From: Meconema thalassinum
Lineage: Eukaryota; Arthropoda; Insecta; Orthoptera; Tettigoniidae
Direction of reading: 5' to 3'
Assembly: GCA_946902985.2 (NCBI GenBank)
Contig: OX336393.1
Location: 367,084,779-367,148,778, forward strand
Length of the DNA stretch: 64,000 nt
Notes under the pieces: model-generated
Databases searched by the model: none
What the model saw: only the letters and a program-made list of their open reading frames with translations
What the model was told of the DNA's origin: nothing
Made by a program: the position numbers and the translations under genes
In this document: piece by piece, positions 56,340-64,000 of the stretch
Numbering within the stretch: the stretch's first letter is position 1
Layout of the letters: the number at the start of each line of letters is the position of its first letter

Positions 56340-56850
56340 TGTATAGATATGTATGATACTTAAAAAGATCTATGGGTCAGTTCTGAAAGAGGGAATATGG
56401 ATAAAGAGACCGACAATAGAACTATACAAACAGACAGAGACGATTATAAACAACATCAAAAAAGAGGGGCAAAAGTTTATGGACACATACATAGGATGAG
56501 CGAACACAGACTGACCAAGAAGATTTTTAATGTACTGTAGTTATGAATAGTACACTGAAAACCAATTGGGTAAACGAAACCGTGGGAGACCTCAAGAAAC
56601 TAAACATCTCTACAGAAGACATGGCAGATAGGAAAATATACAGAGAGAAAACCAGGAAACAGAAATTTGAGCAAACGCCCAAAGAGAAAAATAAACAGGA
56701 AAGAAGTGGACAGAAAAGAGAAAGAGGAAGCCTAGTGAATATATGTGAGGTATTTGGGAAGAAAAGAATAAAGGACAGGAAAAGAAATTCTATTGTTTTT
56801 AACGCTCTCCTTAAGGGGGAATTGACGAAAAAAAAAAAATAATAATAATA
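56340..56850 (+). pseudogene. LINE 3' fragment (family C-like), left member of an inverted pair
   Basis: Frame 56543-56842 reads MNSTLKTNWVNETVGDLKKL, DMADRKIYREKTRKQKFEQT and SGQKRERGSLVNICEVFGKK. The NWVNET..DLKKLNI and YREK...KFE motifs match the NWL.E..KDI region of family C. The segment 56433-56790 is repeated inverted at 57360-57737. Ends in A-rich and AAT repeats. Confidence 0.65.
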
Positions 56851-56879
56851 ATAATAATAGTAATAATAGATATGAAATT

Positions 56880-57160
56880 AACCTTGTATTTCCATGACCT
56901 TGGCCATGATCTACTTATTTTTTCCACCATTAAGTTCAAGATCCAAAAAGATAACGTTCACTTTTCAATACAAATTTCTTTTTTACACTCCACTATTACT
57001 CCTAGTAATGATACATATTTCGGCTATTATTAGCCTTCATCAGTCATTAAACAGCACAAAAACAGTCCATCTTATTCCCTCTTGAGAATACACTAAAACA
57101 CCTTGTTTAAAAAATTATTTAAGTCAACTGGCGTCAATGCCATAAAAATTGAGCAAAAAC
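56880..57160 (-). repeat. repeat R (TGATGAAGGCTAATAATAGCC type)
   Basis: Minus strand contains CTGATGAAGGCTAATAATAG, CCGAAATATGTATCATTACT and TTGACGCCAG-type segments. The same sequence occurs in + orientation at 58170-58235 plus 61263-61440, there split by a LINE. Confidence 0.7.
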
Positions 57161-57356
57161 TCTTGAAGATCTGATTCCAAGTGAAACCCTTTGTCGATAC
57201 TGTAATTTATAATCAAATTGCTTTTTTTTAATTTTAATTTTCTTTCTTTTATTTTATTGCAAAGATTGGAAAGGAAAATAAATATCAATTTGATTGCAGG
57301 CTACCGGTAGATTATTCAATTCAATCAAGTCAAGTTTCCTTAACAACAGAGATGTT

Positions 57357-57737
57357 TCAAAGAACACAAAGCCGGCAATTTCTTTTCCTGTCCTTTATTC
57401 TTTTCTTCCCAAATACCTCACATATATCCACTAGGCTTCCTCTTTCTCTTTTCTGTCCACTTCTTTCCTGTTTATTTTTCTCTTTGGGCGTTTGCTCAAA
57501 TTTCTGTTTCCTGGTTTTCTCTCTGTATATTTTCCTATCTGCCATGTCTTCTGTAGAGATGTTTAGTTTCTTGAGGTCTCCCACGGTTTCGTTTACCCAA
57601 TTGGTTTTCAGTGTACTATTCATAACTACAGTACATTAAAAATCTTCTTGGTCAGTCTGTGTTCGCTCATCCTATGTATGTGTCCATAAACTTTTGCCCC
57701 TCTTTTTTGATGTTGTTTATAATCGTCTCTGTCTGAA
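57357..57737 (-). pseudogene. LINE 3' fragment (family C-like), right member of the inverted pair
   Basis: The minus frame (57623-57357) gives the same residues as 56543-56780, with Val-Asp in place of Val-Asn before ICEVFGKK. Near-identical to the left member but opposite. Confidence 0.7.
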
Positions 57738-58165
57738 TAGCAGTGAAACCTGGTGCCCTACAGACAAGTACCGCAGCAAAGTGCAGGCAATGGAAATGCG
57801 GTATTTGCGGAAAGTGGAAGGCAAGACGGGACGTGACAGGATACGGAATCAGACCATAAGAACGGGTCTAGGAGGTGAATCACTTCAGCAAAAGGTCCAA
57901 GAGTGTCAGATAAGGTGGTACGCCTACATTCAACGTATGCCCGAATCACTAATCGCCAAGATATATGAAACACGAGTGCAGGGTATCAGAACAAGAGATA
58001 GACCAAGCAAGACGTGGGAGGAAGATGTCAGGAGGGCAGTGAAGAAGACAGGAATAGAATGGAGGAAATCAAAACAGCTGAGCAGAGACAGGAAGGCTTG
58101 GCACTCCTTTTGTAAAACCTCGACACCCACGGGTAGAAGAGGATCCGATTAAGTAAGTAAGTATC
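57738..58165 (+). pseudogene. LINE C-terminal fragment with (TAAG)n tail (family G)
   Basis: Frame 57694-58152 from about residue 15: SETWCPTDKYRSKVQAMEMR, YLRKVEGKTGRDRIRNQTIR, IRWYAYIQRMPES, RPSKTWEEDVRRAV and a stop after GRRGSD, then TAAGTAAGTAAG. An undamaged 3' end with a tetranucleotide tail, so a recent 5'-truncated insert. RT motifs absent. Its start coincides exactly with the end of the inverted repeat. Confidence 0.8.
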
Positions 58166-58432
58166 TCTGTTTTTCGGCGTTGACGCCAGTTGACTTATAT
58201 AATTTTTTAAACAAACAAATGTTTTAGTGTATACTGGAATGCAGCCGAAATAAATCAGAAACCTCTATGGAGATCAAATTGGCAGGTGAAAAGCTGAAGG
58301 AAGTAGGAGACTTCTGTTACTTAGGAAGCAGAATAACCAGTGATGGACGAAGCAAAGAGGATATAAAAAGTAGGTTGGCTCAGGCAAGGAAAGCATTTCT
58401 ACAAAAAAAGGAATCTGTTGACATCGAATATA

Positions 58433-59897
58433 CACACATCAAAAAAAGTTTTGCATCACCTCGGTTCCCAGATCTCCGGCATATAGACGTTGACTGTGTA
58501 TATTGTATCCAAGATACAGTCCCTTTGACTGTTCATAGATGTCACTAAAACTGCTCAAAGATGTAAACAACCATGCATGAGCAGGGCCTATTAGACGGAG
58601 GGGGTACGACAGCCGATCAGTTCCAGTCATTCCACCAGGACGAAGGTACGCTGCTCATGTTGTCTGTAGTTCTACCATGCCTAGAAGGTCAATACCGCAG
58701 TTCGATCGCGTCCGCATTGTTACTTTGTGTCAAGAAGGGCTCTCAACAAGGGAAGTTTCCAGGCGTCTCAGAGTGAACCAAAGCGATGTTGTTCGGACAT
58801 GGAGGAGGTACAGAGATACAGGAACTGTCGATGACAGGCCTCGCTCAGGCCGCCCAAGGGCTACTACTGTAGTGGATGACCGCTACTTACGGATTGCCGC
58901 TCGGAGGAACCCTGACAGCAATGCCACCATGTTGAATAATGCGTTTCGTTCAGCCACAGGACGTCGTGTTTCAACTCAAACTGTGCGCAATAGGCTGCAT
59001 GATGCGCAACTTCACTCCCGACGTCCATGGCGAGGTCCAGCTTTGCAACCCCGACACCATGCAGCGCGGTACAGATGGGCCCAACAACATGCTGAATGGA
59101 CCCCACGGAATTGGCATCACGTTCTCTTCACCGATGAGTGTCGCATATGCCTTCAACCAGACAATCGTCGGAGACGTGTTTGGAGGCACCCTGGTCAGGC
59201 TGAACGTCTTAGACACACTGTCCAGCGAGTGCAGCAAGGTGGTGGTTCCCTGATGTTTTGGGGTGGCATTATGTGGGGCCGACGTACGCCACTGGTGGTC
59301 ATGGAAGGCTCCGAAACGGCTTTACGATACCTGAATGACATCATCCGACCCATAGTGCAACCATATCGGCAGAATATTGGAGAGGCATTTGTCTTCATGG
59401 ACGACAATTCTCGACCTCATCGTGCACATCTTGTGAATGCGTTCCTTCAAGATAACGACATCGCTCGACTACAGTGGCCAGCATGTTCGCCAGACATGAA
59501 CCCTATCGAACATGCCTGGGATATGTTGAAAAGGGCTGTTTATGGACGTCTTGACCCACCAACCACTCTGAGAGATTTACGCCGAATTGTCGTTGAGGAG
59601 TGGGACAATTTGGACCAACAGTGTCTTGATGAACTTGTGGATAGTATGCCACGACGAATACAGGCATGCATCAATGCAAGAGGACGTGCTACTGGGTATT
59701 AGAGGTAGTGGTGTGTACTGCAATCTGGACCACAAATGCTGAAAGTCTAGCTGTATGATGGTACAACATGCAATGTGTGGGTCTCATGAGCAATAAAACG
59801 AGCTGAAATGTTGTTTGTGTTGATCTCTATTCCCTTTGTATTTAAAGGTTCCGGAACTCTTGGAACCGAGGTGATGCAAAACTTTTTTTGATGTGTG
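58433..59897 (+). mobile_element. complete Tc1 element
   Basis: 1465 bp. Perfect 36-bp inverted ends starting CACACATCAAAAAAAGTTTT, extending to about 47 bp with mismatches. TA duplication at 58431-58432 and 59898-59899. Removing the element restores GAATATAGATTTAGG exactly as in the other family A copies. Contains the transposase below. Confidence 0.97.
58677..59702 (+). CDS. Tc1-family transposase (DD34E), apparently intact
   Basis: 341 residues, ATG to stop with no interruption. The N-terminal paired-type helix-turn-helix (about 5-50: FDRVRIVTLCQEGLSTREVS), GRPR hook at 58-61, a second HTH to about 115 (STQTVRNRL), then the catalytic core: D153 in VLFTDECR, FWGGIMWG at 194-201, D243 in FMDDNSRPH and E278 in SPDMNPIEHAWD. 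D243 to E278 has 34 residues between, the Tc1 spacing. Length matches the family (about 340). It would cut at the 36-bp ends and insert at TA. Perfect ends and full frame indicate recent movement and possible activity. The other open frames overlapping it are shadows. Confidence 0.95.
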   Translation: MPRRSIPQFDRVRIVTLCQEGLSTREVSRRLRVNQSDVVRTWRRYRDTGTVDDRPRSGRPRATTVVDDRYLRIAARRNPDSNATMLNNAFRSATGRRVSTQTVRNRLHDAQLHSRRPWRGPALQPRHHAARYRWAQQHAEWTPRNWHHVLFTDECRICLQPDNRRRRVWRHPGQAERLRHTVQRVQQGGGSLMFWGGIMWGRRTPLVVMEGSETALRYLNDIIRPIVQPYRQNIGEAFVFMDDNSRPHRAHLVNAFLQDNDIARLQWPACSPDMNPIEHAWDMLKRAVYGRLDPPTTLRDLRRIVVEEWDNLDQQCLDELVDSMPRRIQACINARGRATGY

Positions 59898-60316
59898 TAG
59901 ATTTAGGTATTAGGAAGTCATTTTTGAAAGCCTTTGTCTGGAGCGTGGCGCTCTATGGAAGTGAAACTTGGACTATTGGTGCAGCAGAAAAGAGGAGAAT
60001 TGAAGGATTTGAAATGTGGTGTTACAGGAGAATGATGAAGATCAGATGGGTAGATAGGGTGACAAACGAAGATGTATTGAGACGAGTGGGAGAGGAGAGA
60101 TGTTTCTGGCGACTGCTAATGAAGAGAAGAGATAGGTTAGTAGGGCACATACTAAGACACCCAGGAATAGCAAGCTTAGTTATGGAAGGAAGGGTTGAGG
60201 ACAAGAACTGTAGGGGTAGACCAAGATTAGAATATGTTAAAGAGATTGCCTGGGATGTAGGGTGTGGTAGCTATGTAGAGATGAAACGATTAGCTCAGGA
60301 CAGGGAGGCATGGAGG

Positions 60317-61210
60317 CAGTGGCGGATCCAGAGGTTCATCTCGGAGGGGGCACTCTGGAATTTCAGAGTAGCTACAGAAAATATGTAATAAAATTACTAA
60401 ATTTGTATTTAATCTACACACACTACACATAACATCCAACCACCGGATTTTATAATTCTACAAGAAATTCATTATATTAGAATGGTTTATTGGTTTCAGT
60501 TTCAAGTCATTGTCATTATGTAAAAAAACTTTTTAATTGTACAGAATATGTACATTTCCACATTTTAATGCACATTACACAGTCAAATATGTATTAAAAA
60601 CATTTGCAATCATAGTGACTATCTGAAGACAATATACAAGTCTACTACACAAATGTTACAAGATATGTACATAGTACCAACATTGTCAGTCACTGAGTCA
60701 TTAGGCCTACTAGTCACATAAATATAAATACAAAAAACAATTGCATTGAATACTGATTGGGATTCTATTTGGTGACTATCCTAGGAAAAATACATGCCTA
60801 TTACAAAATAAAATCCAGGTGATCATTCGTTTACCCCCTTTAGAGAAACGTTCTAGAACTTTTTGAACGTCAACATTGATATCACGGTGAACAAATAACA
60901 GACACGAGCCATTCAAACTTTCCTCTGTCATTCGCGTTCGTAGCCATGATTTACCAAATTTCAGGCTGCTGAAAGATCTCTCTGCACTTGCAACACTGTC
61001 GATGTAGCGATTATATTAACAGTGTTGCCATTACATACGATATGATAACAAACATTTACCACATTCATGAATGCAGGCAATACAGCAAAGATTTTACTTG
61101 CAGTGCAGTTTGGAGAGATAATCATTTTTATCGGCAATATCAATGTAGCAGACAACTCGTTTTTCGGAGGGGGCACTTGCCCCTGGTGCCCCCCTCTGCA
61201 TCCGCCACTG
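60317..61210. mobile_element. hAT element remnant, internally deleted
   Basis: Ends CAGTGGCGGATCCAGAGGTT and complement CAGTGGCGGATGCAGAGGGG. Exact 8-bp duplications CATGGAGG at 60309-60316 and 61211-61218, inside the LINE. 894 bp; retains a transposase C-terminus on the minus strand (next entry). Confidence 0.93.
60824..61005 (-). pseudogene. hAT transposase C-terminal dimerisation region
   Basis: Minus strand reads ASAERSFSSLKFGKSWLRTR, MTEESLNGSCLLFVHRDINV and DVQKVLERFSKGGKR. The AERSFS.LK...LR..M..E.LN...L pattern is the conserved hAT C-terminal dimerisation domain. The rest of the transposase (BED finger, RNase H core) is missing, so it is an internally deleted derivative. Confidence 0.8.
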
Positions 61211-61262
61211 CATGGAGGGCAGAATCAAACCAGTCAAAAGACTGAAGACTCAAACAACAACA

Positions 61263-61440
61263 GTGTACTTTTAAGAGCGAATATGATGGAGTGTTTTTGT
61301 GCTGTTTAATGATTGATGAAGGCTAATAATAGCCGAAACAAATATCATTACTAGGAGTAATAGTGGAGTGATAGTAAAAAGAAAGTTGTATTGAAAAGTC
61401 GACGTTATCTTTGTGGATGAAATTAACCCTATCTGAAACA
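61263..61440 (+). repeat. second half of repeat R, interrupted by the LINE
   Basis: Continues from 58235 across the LINE insertion: TGTTTTTGTGCTGTTTAATG, TGATGAAGGCTAATAATAGC, ATTACTAGGAGTAATAGTGG. Complement of 56880-57060. Confidence 0.7.
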
Positions 61441-61764
61441 AATTGGTCCTTACTGACAGAATTTATTTGAAATCTAAAAGGTATTGATCAAATCCACCAA
61501 TACTATATGATTCAGAAGCGCCTTGTCAAACACTAAAGAATGTAGTTTAATCACTGCTTATACGTACTTGCTTCGGTGTTCAATGACACCTTCGTCAGCG
61601 TAGATTGAATTAAAATAATCTTAAAACTAAGTTTACAAAGATAAAAGAGAAAATGGATATCCTTACAAAACACTATTAGAAATTTAAATAAAAAGAAAGC
61701 TCACAAAAAGAATAAATAACAATAGAATGAATATGAATGTACCTTAAATGACTGCTTGTTAATA
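61441..61764. other. non-coding repeat-like DNA
   Basis: Includes TTCGGTGTTCAATGACACCTTCGTCAGCG, a repeat-tail style motif, otherwise unassigned. Confidence 0.45.
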
Positions 61765-63010
61765 AGTTGTTGTTTGATTCTTCAGTCTTTTGACTGGTTT
61801 GATGCAGCCCTCCATGCCTCCCTGTCCTGAGCTAATCGTTTCATCTCTACACAGCTACCACACCCTACATCCAAGGCAATCTGTTTAACATATTCTAACC
61901 TTGATCTACCCCTACAGTTCTTGTCCTCGACCCTTCCTTCCATAATTAAGCATGCTATTCCTGGGTGTCCTACTAACCTATCTCTTCTCTTCATTAGCAG
62001 TCGCCAGAAACATCTCTCCTCTCCCACTCGTCTTAATACCTCTTCGTTTGTAACCGTATCTACCCATCTGATCTTCATCACTCTCCTGTAGCACCACATT
62101 TCAAATGCTTCAATTCTCCTCTTTTCTACTGCACCAATAGTCCAAGTTTCACTTCCATAAAGCGCCACGCTCCAGACAAAGGCTTTCAAAAATGACTTCC
62201 TAATACCTAAATCTATATTCGATGTCAACAGATTCCTTTTTTGTAGAAATGCTTTCCTTGCCTGAGCCAACCTACTTTTTATATCCTCTATGCTTCGTCC
62301 ATCACTGGTTATTTTGCTTCCTAAGTAACAGAAGTCTCCTACTTCCTTCAGCTTTTCACCTGCCAATTTGATGTCCATAGAGGTTTGTGATTTATTTCGG
62401 CTGGATCCCAGTATTTTTGTTTTACATTTATTAATTTTCATCATGAATTCTTTCCCCAAGACGGAGTCCATACCATTCAAAAACTCATTCAAATCCTCAG
62501 GCGTGTCGGCAAAGATGACTATGTCATCGGCATATCTCAGAGTAGAAATTATTTCTCCTTGAATCTTCACTCCCACTTTAAATTTTTCTCTAATTTCCTT
62601 CATTGCTTGTTCAATGTAAAGATTGAAAAGTATGGGTGATAAGTTGCAGCCTTGTCTAACACCTTTCTGAATATCAGCTTCTCTCTCATGTCCTTCAACT
62701 CGAATGACTGCTGTCTGGTTTCTGTATAGATTGTATATCACCCTCCTATCCCTGTACTTTATTCCAATAGATTTCAAAATGTCAAACAATTTAGTCCAAT
62801 CAACGTTATCAAAAGACTTTTCTAAGTCTACAAATGCCATGAACGTTCTCTTATCTTTCCTTATTCTACCTTCCAAAGTCAGCCTAAGACATAGTACAGC
62901 TTCCCTTGTTCCTACATTTCTCCTGAAACCAAACTGGTCTTCACCCAACTCTATTTCTATCTGGCTTTCCATCCTCTTGTAAATTATTCTAGACAGTATG
63001 GTTCGATTAT
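61765..63010 (-). pseudogene. family A LINE, longest RT fragment in the window
   Basis: Minus frame 62972-61782, 396 residues open: GEDQFGFRRNVGTREAV, motif A FVDLEKSFDNVDW, motif B GVRQGCNLSPILFN, motif C YADDIVIFAD, GDFCYLGSKITSDG, GSETWTIGAVEKRRIEAFEM, GRSRLEYVK, end REAWRAASNQSKD. Compared with other copies it lacks four residues (HILR) after RDRLVG, an in-frame 12-bp deletion. The frame starts mid-RT and the break at about 63010 removes the endonuclease, so it cannot be autonomous. CAA-rich 3' end. Confidence 0.9.
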
Positions 63011-63370
63011 AGTGAAACGGACTTCGTTGCTTTATGCCCAGTTATATCACAATCCTTCAGTGTGGTTTAATATTATCGGACGTAATATGACTATGAATAA
63101 ACCTTAATGGATAAGGCAGCCTGTATCACATTGATGTGGTCTAGCCATAAAATTTTCAGATGAAACATACTTGTCAGTTATGATGTTGTTACGATGTTGT
63201 TAATAGATTGGTGAAAGATGTAAAATTTTGATGGTATAAAATTATCTAACCTTGAAATAAACCAGAGGAATCCTACTAGTTGGATCGTTCTTTTGAAATT
63301 AGCTGTCCAATTTGGTAATGCATTACATAATCTTAATAAAACTGACCATGCATTTTATATCTATAATACC
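63011..63370. other. AT-rich non-coding DNA
   Basis: No feature recognised. Confidence 0.5.
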
Positions 63371-63373
63371 GCA

Positions 63374-63455
63374 TAGAAGCAGCTACAAACTCCGGTGAGC
63401 CGAACATGTCCTCGGACACTCCCGGCACTAAAAGCCGTAATAATAAATAAAATTT
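63374..63455 (+). mobile_element. SINE tail T2 fragment
   Basis: GAAGCAGCTACAAACTCCGG, CCGAACATGTCCTCGGACAC and GGCACTAAAAGCC with an A-rich end: the same tail as the SINE at 30190-30616, without any S1 head or body. Confidence 0.8.
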
Positions 63456-64000
63456 AAAAAAATGTATAATTCGTATGAAACAATTTGGATATTGCCAAGC
63501 CACCAACAGTCAATAAGTATATTATTATGAGTTGTTTAATGTAACCGGACCACAGTGAGATCGTCATCTGCAATCTTAAATTGTCGGAAGAAACTATTGA
63601 AACATAAAAAGTTGCGAGTAAATGAAACTATATGGTAATTTTGAGATTCTCTTAAATATTCCAAATCTATCGAAATCACATCTGTCACAAAGTAATTTAA
63701 CCGAAAATATAACCAAAACATATAAATGTAAATTTTTACAACTAAAATGAATTTTTATACGTTAAAATCAAATATCAATGTTCTTGTAATATTTGTTCGT
63801 TGTGTGTGCTTCTTGAGATGTTTTGTTTTTTAATACTGCTTGAATGCCCAATCTACAATTCTCTTGGAAAACTTACTTCGAAGGCATATGACAACTGGAT
63901 ATGAACAATCTTAAATATGTCCTCGCGTTTTATTGGGATAGAATCTTATTTCATGTACAGTAGATGTTGCATAAAATGTATCCATTTCTGCCTGCATAGA
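63456..64000. other. AT-rich non-coding DNA
   Basis: Nothing recognised. A possible donor-like GTAAGT on the minus strand near 63869 has no convincing exon next to it. Confidence 0.5.

Larger units (their letters stand above)
58232..61262 (+). pseudogene. family A LINE fragment split by Tc1 and hAT insertions
   Basis: Coding pieces: 58240-58432 (MEIKLAGEKLKEVGDFCYLG, RITSDGRSKEDIKSRLAQAR), 59898-60316 (DLGIRKSFLKAFVWSV, GSETWTIGAAEKRRIEGFEM, GRPRLEYVKEIAWDVG) and 61211-61262 (end of frame, CAAACAACAAC tail). One extra A near 58408 shifts the frame before the Tc1 site. With both inserts and one copy of each duplication removed, the sequence is collinear with 61765-63010. Confidence 0.9.

Noticed and set aside
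58864..59407. Open frames overlapping the Tc1 transposase on both strands
   Set aside because: Shadows of the 341-codon transposase frame.

Overview
This window looks like an insect nuclear genome, probably a species with a large, repeat-rich genome; the order cannot be fixed from the sequence. The grounds are AT-rich non-coding DNA, GT-AG-flanked micro-exons, tRNA-derived SINEs with target-site duplications, several LINE lineages, Tc1/mariner, pogo, hAT and Helentron-like DNA transposons, and a pol III-type tRNA-Leu. No bacterial or organellar features are present.

The host signal is small. Three minus-strand coding exons (52103-52168, 21223-21306, 5979-6047) have good splice sites, lengths that are multiples of three and the same phase. 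Spliced in that order they read through as an acidic, Tyr-rich peptide. Most of the window is therefore probably intronic sequence of one minus-strand gene, spanning at least 46 kb, that has filled with mobile elements.

The outstanding object is a roughly 14.85 kb palindromic element at 29518-44368. Two arms of about 7.1-7.7 kb are inverted copies around a spacer of about 62 bp. Termini are AGTAGTGG...CCACTACT, flanked by a 6-bp duplication (CTTTAC). Each arm carries a TATA box, an open FLYWCH zinc-finger reading frame and a poly(A) signal reading outward; a canonical tRNA-Leu(UAA); a 5'-truncated LINE fragment; three kinds of short tandem-repeat array; and modules with perfect TGACGTCA and GTCACGTGAC sites. 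A tRNA-derived SINE sits in the left arm only, and the matching empty site is visible in the right arm. The structure recalls Foldback-type elements; the 6-bp duplication recalls Polintons, but no Polinton core gene is present.

Layout: 1-5.9 kb unresolved AT-rich DNA with a repeat tail at 3.7 kb; 6-13 kb exon, Helentron-like elements, SINE and LINE pieces; 13-22 kb SINEs, LINE relics, a 45-bp minisatellite, transposase relic, exon; 22.8-26.7 kb a near full-length but dead endonuclease/RT LINE interrupted by two insertions; 28-29.1 kb a family A LINE; 29.5-44.4 kb the palindrome; 45-48 kb repeat copies; 48.1-50.3 kb a pogo-like MITE abutting a Tc1/mariner-type element with a hAT-like element in its end; 51-55 kb Helentron-like copy, exon, fold-back mariner, hAT-like MITE; 55.2-56.2 kb two SINEs; 56.3-61.4 kb nested LINE/Tc1/hAT complex with an intact DD34E transposase; 61.7-63 kb another family A LINE.
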